DNA of 64,000 nucleotides, from assembly GCA_910574285.1 (NCBI GenBank), contig CAJTAL010000017.1:1-64000 (forward strand), in the 5' to 3' direction. A program made the translations under genes and the position numbers. Below the pieces are notes generated by a model. That model saw only the letters and a program-made list of their open reading frames with translations. It searched no databases and was not told the DNA's origin. This document shows, one piece after another, positions 33,801 to 42,785 of this stretch. Source of the stretch: Lachnospiraceae bacterium. GTDB taxonomy: Bacteria > Bacillota > Clostridia > Lachnospirales > Lachnospiraceae. How positions within the stretch are numbered: the stretch's first letter is position 1; every line of letters starts with the position of its first letter.

Positions 33801-34640
33801 TATGACGCGAAAGAGATTGCCGTCTGCACGCATAAGATCGCGCAGCCGACGGTGTTTATCCCTGTATTCCCGGGAACCAACTGTGAATATGACAGCGCGA
33901 AAGCCTTTGAGAGAGCAGGAGCGAAGACGGTTGTGAAGGTGTTCCGGAATATGAGCGCTTCCGATATCATCGATTCGGTGGACGTATTCGAGAAAGCGAT
34001 CGATCAGTCTCAGATCATCATGTTCCCGGGAGGATTCAGTGCGGGCGACGAGCCGGACGGCTCTGCGAAGTTCTTTGCTACGGCTTTCCAGAATGCGAAG
34101 ATGAAGGAAGCGGTGGAAAAACTTCTGAATGAGCGTGACGGACTGGTTCTCGGCGTATGCAACGGTTTTCAGACTCTGATCAAGCTTGGGCTCGTCCCGA
34201 ATGGAGAGATCACAGGGCAGACGAAAGATTCACCGACCCTGACATATAATACGATAGGCAGGCATATTTCCAAGATGGTATATACGAAGGTGGTTTCCAA
34301 TAAGTCTCCCTGGCTTTCAGGAGCGAAGCTCGGAGATGTGTATACCAATCCGGCGTCCCATGGCGAGGGAAGATTTGTGGCGAATGAAGAATGGATCAGG
34401 AAGCTTTTTGAAAATGGCCAGGTGGCGACGCAGTATTGCGACTTCGAAGGGAATATTACGATGCAGGAAGAGTGGAATGTGAACGGTTCTTACTGTGCGA
34501 TCGAAGGTATTACGAGTCCGGACGGACGTGTGTTCGGAAAGATGGCACATTCGGAGAGACGCGCGAGATCTGTGGCCGTTAATATCTACGGGGAGCAGGA
34601 TCTTAAGATATTCGAGTCCGGGGTGGCATATTTTAAGTAA
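30873..34640 (+). CDS. purL: Phosphoribosylformylglycinamidine synthase, single-chain form
   Basis: 1255 residues, the length of the large single-chain enzyme that combines PurS-, PurL- and PurQ-like parts. A linker domain near residue 180-240 carries TYWSDHCRHTTF. The FGAM synthase core has ETHNHPTEIEPFGGAATCLGG (cited in part: NHPTEIEPFGGAATC). The C-terminal glutaminase domain has VFPGTNCE, Cys in GVCNGFQ (about 1095) and a final His/Glu pair near PASHGEGRF. It makes FGAM in purine synthesis. Neighbouring pur genes are not in the window. Confidence 0.95.
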   Translation: MGNVRRVYVEKKEGFGVQAHDLKQEISNYLGIQDVENVRVLIRYDVENISEEIFEKACNGVFAEPPVDILYHEEFPVAQGSRVFSVEFLPGQFDQRADSAVQCVQFIKEDEQPVIRTATTYVIVGKDGAIADEEFDMIKAHCINPVDSRETGMEKPETLVVEFPEPEDVKIFDGFCKMDEERFRELYDSLGLAMTFKDFQHIRNYFREEEKRDPSMTEIRVLDTYWSDHCRHTTFSTELTDVTFGEGDYRRPIEETYRRYLADHSEIFRGREDKFVCLMDLALMAMRKLKKEGKLDDQEESDEINACSIVVPVKVDGAEEEWLVNFKNETHNHPTEIEPFGGAATCLGGAIRDPLSGRTYVYQAMRVTGAADPTVSVKDTMKGKLPQKKLVREAAHGYSSYGNQIGLATGTVKEIYHPNYVAKRMEIGAVLGAAPRRAVIRETSDPGDIIILLGGRTGRDGCGGATGSSKVHTEESTKTCGAEVQKGNPPTERKIQRLFRREEVSRLIKKCNDFGAGGVSVAIGELADGLRVDLDKVPKKYAGLDGTEIAISESQERMAVVVDPKDVDTFMGYAKEENLEATCVAVVTEEPRLVLSWRGKEIVNLSRAFLDTNGAHQETAVAVDIPSRKDSILVREEIPDVRSRWLATLGDLNVCSQKGLVEMFDGSIGAASVFMPHGGKYQRTETQAMVAKLPVLIGDCDTVTMMSYGFDPYLSTWSPYHGAVYAVTESIAKIVAAGGESRKIRFTFQEYFRRMTEDPHRWSQPFAALLGAYDAQLGFGLPSIGGKDSMSGTFEDIDVPPTLVSFAVDVAQEKDIITPELKKPGNKLIWLRIEMDEYDIPIYEKVLDQYGKFTDDIRRGRIVSAYALDRHGVIAAVSKMAFGNRQGVKLEHNIDERDLFAPAFGDIIAEVPAGKVGELSITYTVIGEVTDKPVFSYKNVEIGISEAEDVWTRPLESVFATNSGAEGQDEKVETGLYDAKEIAVCTHKIAQPTVFIPVFPGTNCEYDSAKAFERAGAKTVVKVFRNMSASDIIDSVDVFEKAIDQSQIIMFPGGFSAGDEPDGSAKFFATAFQNAKMKEAVEKLLNERDGLVLGVCNGFQTLIKLGLVPNGEITGQTKDSPTLTYNTIGRHISKMVYTKVVSNKSPWLSGAKLGDVYTNPASHGEGRFVANEEWIRKLFENGQVATQYCDFEGNITMQEEWNVNGSYCAIEGITSPDGRVFGKMAHSERRARSVAVNIYGEQDLKIFESGVAYFK

Positions 34641-34660
34641 TATATGACATATTTCTTTTG

Positions 34661-34765
34661 TACGGGGCTGTGCAATCGAGCAGGGAAGACTTTTCCCTGC
34701 TCGCCGCGCGCCCCGTGCGCCGCCTTAGCGGCATATTTCTTCTTCACGGGGCTGTGCATAAAAAA
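34661..34765 (+). repeat. Intergenic repeat, copy 1 (about 105 bp)
   Basis: GC-rich noncoding element with internal hairpins: GAGCAGGGAAG...CTTTTCCCTGCTC and GCCGCCTTAGCGGC. It starts at GGGGCTGTGCAATC and ends at CACGGGGCTGTGCATAAAA, so its ends are themselves similar. An almost identical copy in opposite direction lies at 40834-40940. Confidence 0.85.
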
Positions 34766-34797
34766 GAGAGGAGTGTCGGTGTAAGACAGTCCTCTCT
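34765..34797. terminator. Bidirectional terminator between purL and the PilZ gene
   Basis: AGAGAGGA (34765-34772) with TCCTCTCT (34790-34797) and inner TGTC/GACA pairing. A run of A lies on the left and TTC on the right. Confidence 0.7.
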
Positions 34798-34803
34798 TTC
34801 TTG

Positions 34804-35409
34804 CTACCAGGCGTTGCTTAACTGTTTTCGATAGACATACTGGCGGATTTCCCTTTCTATGCTTTTGGGAAGTCTTACAAACTGACATCCATAGCCGAAA
34901 TAATTATCTCTGATCCTTGTCTCCCGCAGTATTTTTCCTTCTACTTCCTGATTTTTCTTTGTAAAGTTGAATTGGAATGTAAAATGTTCACCTACCGACA
35001 TCTTCGTGGCAGTGGTCATATAGAGCCCGCCGACGCTGATATTCTGGATAATGCCGCTGAAGCTTCCATGGGAATCCGAGATGAAAGTAGCTTCTTTGGC
35101 AGTACGGACTCTTAAGTCTTCCTGCCGCTGCAGGATTTCCAGAACTTCCAGGATTTTACAGTCTGCAAGCCAGGGCTCCAAGATATAGGGATCCGAATTT
35201 TTTCTGACTTCAAGCTCACAGAAGGTCTTTATGTATCCGACCTGGCTGTCAAAAAAGTCTACTCGTATCCTGTCCGTATTTGGCCCCAAATCACTGTCGC
35301 CGTCAAAATGTAACGTGATGTTTCCGTCCATATATTGAACCCTGGAACGGATCGAAACCTCATCGTCCGGGCCATGGATGATGCATGAACTACAGTTTTT
35401 TAAAATCAT
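34804..35409 (-). CDS. PilZ-domain cyclic-di-GMP receptor
   Basis: 201 residues. The N-terminal half is a YcgR_2/PilZN-like barrel (IRVDFFDSQVGYIKTF). The C-terminal PilZ domain holds both ligand motifs: RxxxR in QRQEDLRVR (about residues 95-103) and N-x-S-x-x-G in NISVGG (about 125-130). It should bind c-di-GMP and change partner activity; the output is unknown. It is divergent from a locus encoding a REC-HD-GYP-GGDEF protein that could make or break the same messenger. Confidence 0.9.
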   Translation of the reverse strand: MILKNCSSCIIHGPDDEVSIRSRVQYMDGNITLHFDGDSDLGPNTDRIRVDFFDSQVGYIKTFCELEVRKNSDPYILEPWLADCKILEVLEILQRQEDLRVRTAKEATFISDSHGSFSGIIQNISVGGLYMTTATKMSVGEHFTFQFNFTKKNQEVEGKILRETRIRDNYFGYGCQFVRLPKSIEREIRQYVYRKQLSNAW

Positions 35410-35511
35410 AGCTTAAAAATGCCCCCTTATCTATAGATAGAAGAATTTCCTATAATTCAATTTATTTTAGCATGCTGTCATTCGAATTGCAATCACTAAT
35501 TAAAAAAGGAA

Positions 35512-35540
35512 TTGATTTCAGAAGTAGAATTGTTTATAAT
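35512..35540 (+). promoter_or_regulatory. Promoter of the phosphorelay operon
   Basis: TTGATT (35512-35517), a 17-base spacer and TATAAT (35535-35540), 71 bases before the kinase start. Confidence 0.7.
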
Positions 35541-35611
35541 ATCTATAGTCAATGTATTAAACATGATTTACGAATGTGAATGAGAAAGTGATATAAGGAA
35601 AGGGATAACAG

Positions 35612-38155
35612 ATGTTTAAGAAGACAAAAAGATTTTTACTTGTTAGTATGAGTTGTCTTGTTTTACTTTGCGTATTGATTTTTATATGGTTGAGTTCTGC
35701 TATGACCGGAAAGAGCGAGGAAGCGATTAACGAGGTGGGCAAGATTTATATGTCGGAGATGAGCATGCAGCTTCAGCAGAAGTTTGATGCGATCACCACG
35801 TCGTGGATTTCACAGGTGGAGGGAATTATCAGACGGACTCCGCCGGAAGAAAATCAATATGGACAAAAGATGCTGGATGAGCTGGCTTTGGGGGCGAGCG
35901 TCAGAGGCTTTGAATATCTGGGGCTTTATACGTTTGACGGAGAGTGTGAGGACATATACGGCGGTCCCGTATCTTTTTACAGTGAAGAGGAATTTCAGTC
36001 GACGATAGAAGAAGAAAAGAAGATAATCAGTGGTTATGATGCAGAGGGAGAGAAATTACTCTTTTTAACGATAGACGCAGAGTATCCAATGAAGGGTGGG
36101 AAGGACAGCGATATGCTGGTTGCGGGACTTCCTATGAGCCAACTGGAAGCGGCGCTTGTGCTGTATGAAGAGAGATCCATGGTGTATACGCATATCGTCC
36201 GTAAGGACGGAGGATTCGTGGTCAGGTCCGGGGAAGCGTTCCGTGATAATTATTTCGATCGTCTCCTGGAAACAATATCCTCAGAAAGTGAGAAAAGCCC
36301 GGAGGAATATATTGACGAGATTCAGACGGCTATGGAGGAAAACGGAGAGTATTCGGCGCTGGTGATATCAGACGATACGCACAGGCATATTTATTGCGCC
36401 CCGCTTTCTAATTCAGACTGGTATCTTGTGTCGGTTATGCCTTATGGAGTACTGGATGATGCCATCATGCATCTGAGCGATGAGCGGCAGAAGAAGATGC
36501 TGACGGCAGGGTCCATTATATTGGCAGCCTTGCTGCTTATCTTTATCTTCTATTACCGGATGAGCCAGCAGCAGTTGGTAGAGCTTGATAAAGCAGAAAA
36601 GGCGGCTACCAGCGCGAATAAGGCGAAGAGTGAATTTTTATCCAGTATGAGTCATGATATCCGTACACCGATGAATGGAATTGTGGGAATGACGGCGATT
36701 GCGATCGCCAACATACAGGATACGGCGAGAGTCCAGGACTGCCTGAAGAAGATCAGTCTGTCAAGCCGGCATTTGCTGGGGCTGATTAACGACGTTCTGG
36801 ATATGTCGAAGATCGAGAGCGGGAAGCTCTCCCTGAATATAGATATCCTGTCATTGCGGGATGTTATGGAGAATATAGTGAATATCATACAGCCGCAGAT
36901 TAAGGAGAGGCGGCAGCATTTTGATATCTTTATCGAGAATATTGAATCAGAGGAAGTCTGCTGCGACGGTGTGCGTCTGAACCAGGTGCTGGTTAATCTG
37001 TTGTCTAACGCGATCAAATTCACACCGGAGGAGGGAACGATCAACGTATATCTCTACCAGGAAGCATCCCCGGCAGGCGATTCATATGTCAGATGCCATT
37101 TCCGTGTGAAAGACAATGGTATCGGCATGTCGCAGGAGTTCCAGAGGAAGATATTCGAGACTTTCTCCAGAGAAGACAGTAAAGTGCAGAAGATTGAAGG
37201 AACGGGTCTTGGAATGGCCATCACGAAGTTTATCGTAGGGATGATGGACGGAACGATCGAAGTGGAAAGCGAGCAGGGAAAAGGAAGCGAATTCCATGTG
37301 ACGATCGACCTTGAAAGAGCGACAATCCAGGATGCGGATATCGTGCTTCCTCCATGGAGACTTCTGGTGGTGGATAATAATGAGGATCTGTGCCGCAGCG
37401 CGGCATCCGTACTGAAAGGTATCGGCGTGCAGGCTGAATGGGTCCTGAACGGGAGAGAGGCATTACAGAAGATAGAAGAGAATCATAGAAAGAATGCAGA
37501 TTATGAGATTATATTATTAGACTGGAAGATGCCGGATATGAACGGTCTGGAGACAACCAGAGGAATCCGGAAGATCGTGGGGGATGATCTCCCGATCCTG
37601 ATTATATCGGCTTATGACTGGAGTGATATAGAAGAAGAGGCACGCGCAGCGGGAGCCCAGGGATTTATCTCCAAGCCGTTGTTCAAATCAAACCTCTATC
37701 TTGGTCTCAGCCGTTATGTCGAGGGCATGCTGGAGGATGATGAGCAGGAGACGAACGCAGAGAAGGAGCTGGATTTTGGAGGGCTTCGTATCCTTCTGGC
37801 GGAGGATAACGATTTGAACTGGGAGATTGCAGAGGATATCCTGACAGATGTTGGATTCGAAGTGGAGTGGGCAGAAAACGGTCAGATCTGTGTTGACAAA
37901 TTCAAGCAGTCCGAGCTGGGATATTATGACGCTGTCCTTATGGATATCCGTATGCCGGTGATGAACGGGTATGATGCGGCAAAGGCGATCCGTGCCCTTG
38001 ACCGGCCGGATGCCAGACTGCCTATCATCGCCATGACTGCGGACGCATTCTCAGAAGATATTCAGCGATGTCTGGAATGCGGCATGAATGAGCATGTAGC
38101 GAAGCCAATCGATATAGAGAAACTGATGAAATTGCTGAAAAGATATTTGGGTTAG
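35612..38155 (+). CDS. Hybrid sensor histidine kinase with two receiver domains
   Basis: 847 residues. A transmembrane helix (about 9-29), an extracellular dCACHE-like sensor (about 35-290) and a second helix (about 297-314) come first. The HisKA dimer domain has SHDIRTPMNG (His about 348), followed by HATPase_c (NLLSNAIKF, GTGLGMAI). Two REC domains follow, with Asp in LLDWKMPDMNG (about 635) and LMDIRMPVMNG (about 776). No Hpt domain is included; a separate one is encoded at 40239, so a multistep phosphorelay is likely. The sensed signal is unknown. Confidence 0.93.
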   Translation: MFKKTKRFLLVSMSCLVLLCVLIFIWLSSAMTGKSEEAINEVGKIYMSEMSMQLQQKFDAITTSWISQVEGIIRRTPPEENQYGQKMLDELALGASVRGFEYLGLYTFDGECEDIYGGPVSFYSEEEFQSTIEEEKKIISGYDAEGEKLLFLTIDAEYPMKGGKDSDMLVAGLPMSQLEAALVLYEERSMVYTHIVRKDGGFVVRSGEAFRDNYFDRLLETISSESEKSPEEYIDEIQTAMEENGEYSALVISDDTHRHIYCAPLSNSDWYLVSVMPYGVLDDAIMHLSDERQKKMLTAGSIILAALLLIFIFYYRMSQQQLVELDKAEKAATSANKAKSEFLSSMSHDIRTPMNGIVGMTAIAIANIQDTARVQDCLKKISLSSRHLLGLINDVLDMSKIESGKLSLNIDILSLRDVMENIVNIIQPQIKERRQHFDIFIENIESEEVCCDGVRLNQVLVNLLSNAIKFTPEEGTINVYLYQEASPAGDSYVRCHFRVKDNGIGMSQEFQRKIFETFSREDSKVQKIEGTGLGMAITKFIVGMMDGTIEVESEQGKGSEFHVTIDLERATIQDADIVLPPWRLLVVDNNEDLCRSAASVLKGIGVQAEWVLNGREALQKIEENHRKNADYEIILLDWKMPDMNGLETTRGIRKIVGDDLPILIISAYDWSDIEEEARAAGAQGFISKPLFKSNLYLGLSRYVEGMLEDDEQETNAEKELDFGGLRILLAEDNDLNWEIAEDILTDVGFEVEWAENGQICVDKFKQSELGYYDAVLMDIRMPVMNGYDAAKAIRALDRPDARLPIIAMTADAFSEDIQRCLECGMNEHVAKPIDIEKLMKLLKRYLG

Positions 38156-38193
38156 ACGGATTGGGTAAGGTTGGAAAGAGGTATGATGATTCG

Positions 38194-40221
38194 ATGAAAG
38201 AGACATTTGACAAAAAAAAGATATTAATTGTAGATGATTCGGAGATTAACCGTTCTCTGCTGTCAGATATGCTCGCGGACGAATACGAGATCATAGAAGC
38301 GGAGAACGGAATGGAGGCGTCGGTGATCCTGCATGAGCATGAACAAGACATTTCTTTGATGCTTTTGGATATTATGATGCCGGTTATGGATGGTTTCGAG
38401 ACGCTGGAAGTCATGAATAAGAATGATTGGATCAAAGATATTCCGGTCATCATGATATCGGCGGAAACCGTCCCGGCATATGTAGAAAGGGCATACGACC
38501 TGGGGGTACAGGACTTTATAAACAGGCCTTTTGATGAGCGGACGGTGCGCAGAAGGGTCGTGAATACACTTCTTCTCTTTGCCAAGCAGAAGGAATTATC
38601 ACATATGGTGATGAATCAGATCATGGAGAAAGAGAACGATAATAAGCTGATGATAGAGATTCTGTCTAATATCGTAGAGTTCCGTAACGGAGAGAGCGGG
38701 CTTCACGTGCTGCATATCCGGGTGTTGACAGAGATCATACTGAAATGGCTGGTGGACCACGGAGAATACGGTCTTTCTCTGGATGATATCAATCTGATCT
38801 GCAATGCTTCTGCATTGCACGATATAGGGAAGATATCGATCCCGTCGGAAGTGTTGAATAAGCCGGGACGTCTGACGGATGAAGAATTTAAGATTATGAA
38901 GGGACATGCGTTGGAGGGAGCAAGACTTTTGCAGGATATCCCGATGAGGCAGAATGAACCCCTGATTCAATTGGGATATCAGATCTGCAGGTGGCATCAT
39001 GAGCGGTTCGACGGAAGAGGATATCCTGATGGGCTAAAAGGGGATGAGATCCCGATTGCAGCGCAGGTAGTGGCATTGGCGGATGTATACGACGCGCTGA
39101 CCAGCAAGCGCGTATATAAGCCTGCGTTTTCACATGAAAAAGCAGTGGAAATGATCCTGAACGGAGAATGCGGGGTTTTTAATCCGATTCTCATGACGTG
39201 CCTGAAAGAGCTGTCGGTATCTCTAAGAGACGAATTAAGACAGCGTTCTGACGCACAGAACTTCCAGGAAGAGGCTTTGGATGTGGTAGAACACATGATG
39301 GACAGCGGCGAACTGGATGTATCAGACCGGACACTTAAGCTCCTGGAGCATGAAAGGGTAAAATATCAATTTTTTGCCGAATTGTCTCAGGAGATTCTGT
39401 TTGAATATACGACTACTCCGGAGATGATGATTCTGTCCGAATGGGGTGCAAGATATCTGAATATGCCGGAGATGATTCCGAATCCCGGTAAAGACGCGTT
39501 TGGGACAGAATTGTTTTCACCGGAAGATTTTGAAGATTTTCTCTCGCTGCTTGAGAACACGGCGCCGGAGAATCCGATGATTGAGAAAAAATATCTGTTA
39601 AATGTAAATGGACAGGAAAGATGGAGCAAGGTGGTGGCGCGTTCCATGTGGGCGTCATGGGAGCCTCCGGAGTATGCGGGAGCAATCGGCAAGATAGTCG
39701 ATGTCCATGAAGACTGTGAGAAGATGAACCATCTGGAGATTATAGCGACGCACGATTCCCTTACGGGACTCTTGAATCATAAAGCGGCAAAGGCTCAGAT
39801 ATCGGCGATTCTCGCAAAGAATGATGGAAAGAAATATATTATGATCATATTTGACCTGGATCATTTTAAAGTGGCAAATGATACGTTCGGGCATCTGTTC
39901 GGAGACAAGGTATTAAAGCACGTAGCCGAAGCAATGAGGAAGAATACCAGAGATTTTGACATTCTTGCCCGGATGGGCGGCGATGAATTCCTGCTGTTTA
40001 TGCCATGCGGCGATGAGGTAGAAGCGCTGGTACAGCGTATCTTCCAACTGCTGCACAGTAAGTTCCATGGATTTACCATCAAGGTAAGCATGGGAGTAGC
40101 CCGTGCGGAGGAATGCGAAGGAAATTATGACACATTGTTCCATATGGCGGATGAGGCGCTATATGAAGTGAAGCGTAATGGCCGGAATAATTATTGCTTT
40201 TATGATAAAGAAAATATGTAA
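38194..40221 (+). CDS. Response regulator: REC, HD-GYP and GGDEF domains
   Basis: I preferred ATG 38194 because the REC domain starts right after it and AAAGAGG lies upstream; a TTG at 38161 is possible. About 675 residues. REC has the phospho-acceptor Asp in LLDIMMP (about 57). The HD-GYP domain has ALHDIGK (about 207) and HHERFDGRGYPDG (about 270-282), so it looks able to hydrolyse c-di-GMP. A PAS-like segment is followed by an intact GGDEF (about 594) for synthesis. Both opposing activities seem intact, which suggests switching by phosphorylation. Confidence 0.9.
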   Translation: MKETFDKKKILIVDDSEINRSLLSDMLADEYEIIEAENGMEASVILHEHEQDISLMLLDIMMPVMDGFETLEVMNKNDWIKDIPVIMISAETVPAYVERAYDLGVQDFINRPFDERTVRRRVVNTLLLFAKQKELSHMVMNQIMEKENDNKLMIEILSNIVEFRNGESGLHVLHIRVLTEIILKWLVDHGEYGLSLDDINLICNASALHDIGKISIPSEVLNKPGRLTDEEFKIMKGHALEGARLLQDIPMRQNEPLIQLGYQICRWHHERFDGRGYPDGLKGDEIPIAAQVVALADVYDALTSKRVYKPAFSHEKAVEMILNGECGVFNPILMTCLKELSVSLRDELRQRSDAQNFQEEALDVVEHMMDSGELDVSDRTLKLLEHERVKYQFFAELSQEILFEYTTTPEMMILSEWGARYLNMPEMIPNPGKDAFGTELFSPEDFEDFLSLLENTAPENPMIEKKYLLNVNGQERWSKVVARSMWASWEPPEYAGAIGKIVDVHEDCEKMNHLEIIATHDSLTGLLNHKAAKAQISAILAKNDGKKYIMIIFDLDHFKVANDTFGHLFGDKVLKHVAEAMRKNTRDFDILARMGGDEFLLFMPCGDEVEALVQRIFQLLHSKFHGFTIKVSMGVARAEECEGNYDTLFHMADEALYEVKRNGRNNYCFYDKENM

Positions 40222-40238
40222 TTGGGAGGAACGAAAGC

Positions 40239-40601
40239 ATGACGGTAAAAGAATGTTATGAAAAGATGGGGGCAGATTATGACAGTGTGATGGGGAGACT
40301 GAGGAAAGACGAAAGAGTGCAGAAATTTCTTCTTAAATTCCTGAATGATAAGAGTTATGAATTGTTGTGCAGTTCGATGGAGGCGAATGATATGAATGAA
40401 GCGTTCCGGGCGGCGCATACGATAAAAGGAGTGTGTCAGAACCTTTCTCTGGATCCTCTTTATGAGTCTGCTTCCGAGCTGGCGGAAAGACTGCGGAACG
40501 GCCAGGAGTATGCCGAAGACGTAGAAGTTCTCGTGGAGCAGGTAAAGAAAGATTATACGTGTACGGTGGATTGTATCAGGGAGCTGGCGGACAGCGTATA
40601 G
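40239..40601 (+). CDS. Hpt phosphotransfer protein
   Basis: 120 residues, starting 18 bases after the regulator gene, with TTGGGAGGAACG upstream. A four-helix Hpt domain has the phospho-accepting His in AAHTIKGVCQNL (about residue 59). It is the missing relay step between the hybrid kinase and the regulator encoded upstream. Confidence 0.92.
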   Translation: MTVKECYEKMGADYDSVMGRLRKDERVQKFLLKFLNDKSYELLCSSMEANDMNEAFRAAHTIKGVCQNLSLDPLYESASELAERLRNGQEYAEDVEVLVEQVKKDYTCTVDCIRELADSV

Positions 40602-40804
40602 ACGAAAGACAGTGAATTGAGAGAAAATGAAATTTGGAGTGCACTCTGTTGCAAACCGAACCGGGCAAAATTACATAAAATCGACAGTGATCATTTTAAA
40701 ATGAAGGAAAAGAGGATAGAAATTGCATAAATCAAGAAAATAATGAAAAAAAACCTTGTGTTCTGCGTAGAAATAATTTAAAATATGAAAGAACAGAGGC
40801 ATGA

Positions 40805-40836
40805 AACGGAATGGGCTTCTGTCTGTTCCGTTTTTT
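40805..40836 (+). terminator. Terminator of the phosphorelay operon
   Basis: AACGGAA (40805-40811) pairs with TTCCGTT (40826-40832), followed by a T run. The 200 bases before it are noncoding and contain a 14-bp palindrome, TCATTTTAAAATGA (40691-40704). Confidence 0.75.
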
Positions 40837-40940
40837 ATGCGCAGCCCCGTGCAGAAGAAGTATGCCGCTAAGGCGGCGCACGGGGCGCGCGGCGAGTAGG
40901 GAAAAGTCTTCCCTGCTCGATTGTACAGTCTCGTGCAGCT
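40834..40940 (-). repeat. Intergenic repeat, copy 2 (inverted)
   Basis: Reverse complement of the element at 34661-34765 with only scattered differences, including the same hairpin arms (GAGTAGGGAAAAG versus CTTCCCTGCTC) and the GCCGCTAAGGCGGC core. Copies 1 and 2 bracket the whole PilZ/kinase/regulator/Hpt locus in opposite directions. Confidence 0.85.
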
Positions 40941-40974
40941 TTAGAGTTTTGAAAAAAGATTTATTAGGAGGTAG

Positions 40975-42315
<1,341 letters not shown>

Positions 42316-42349
42316 CGTATAAGAAGAGAATAGATAAGATAGATAGATT

Positions 42350-42398
42350 AAGAGGAGCGGGATGTCTTGGTTAGGGTCAGAGGCATCCTGCTCCTCTT
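42350..42398 (+). terminator. Terminator of gdhA
   Basis: AAGAGGAGCGGGATG (42350-42364) pairs with CATCCTGCTCCTCTT (42384-42398), almost perfectly. Confidence 0.85.
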
Positions 42399-42458
42399 AA
42401 TATGCCGTTTATCAGCGTTGTGAGTCACATTTATCTTCATATGCATATTTGATTTTTG

Positions 42459-42490
42459 CAAAAAAATAAGAGACATCTCTGTCTCTTATT
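42459..42490 (-). terminator. Terminator of the tRNA operon
   Basis: AATAAGAGACA and TGTCTCTTATT (42465-42490) form a perfect stem with a 4-base loop. On the minus strand a T run follows. Confidence 0.85.
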
Positions 42491-42510
42491 CTTACACTTC
42501 TTCAGGAAAG

Positions 42511-42584
42511 TAGCGGGAACTGGATTTGAACCAGCGACACCACGGGTATGAACCGTGTGCTCTCGCCAACTGAGCTATCCCGCC
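42511..42584 (-). tRNA. tRNA-Met (anticodon CAT), elongator type
   Basis: The reverse strand folds as a cloverleaf: acceptor GGCGGGA with TCCCGCT, D-arm TAGCTCAGTTGGCGAGAGC, anticodon loop ACGGTTCATACCCGT, and T-arm GGTTCAAATCC. The ending lacks an encoded CCA. The 5' GGCGG...TAGCTCAG form resembles the elongator rather than the initiator tRNA. It lies 43 bases downstream of tRNA-Val. Confidence 0.93.
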
Positions 42585-42627
42585 ATTTATAAACCTGTAA
42601 AATATTTACAACAGATATTGTTGTAAA

Positions 42628-42700
42628 TGGGACCTATAGGGCTCGAACCTATGACCCTCTGCTTGTAAGGCAGATGCTCTCCCAGCTGAGCTAAGATCCC
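42628..42700 (-). tRNA. tRNA-Val (anticodon TAC)
   Basis: The reverse strand gives acceptor GGGATCT with AGGTCCC, D-arm AGCTCAGCTGGGAGAGC, anticodon stem-loop CTGCCTTACAAGCAG and T-arm AGGTTCGAGCCCT. No CCA is encoded. It is first in a two-tRNA operon on the minus strand. Confidence 0.95.
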
Positions 42701-42737
42701 TTATTGAAGCAAGTCCTTATCTCGAACCTGCTTGCCT

Positions 42738-42767
42738 ATTATACTATTAAAAATCATATATTGTCAA
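42738..42767 (-). promoter_or_regulatory. Promoter of the tRNA operon
   Basis: On the minus strand TTGACA (42762-42767) is separated by 18 bases from TATAAT (42738-42743), a near-consensus promoter 38 bases upstream of tRNA-Val. Confidence 0.85.
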
Positions 42768-42785
42768 CACTTTTTTACAAATTTT

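Noticed and set aside
38512-38520. GGGGGTACA in the host regulator gene (and GGGGGTAAG at about 32905)
   Set aside because: Single inexact matches at about chance frequency; they do not extend the element-specific motif to the host.
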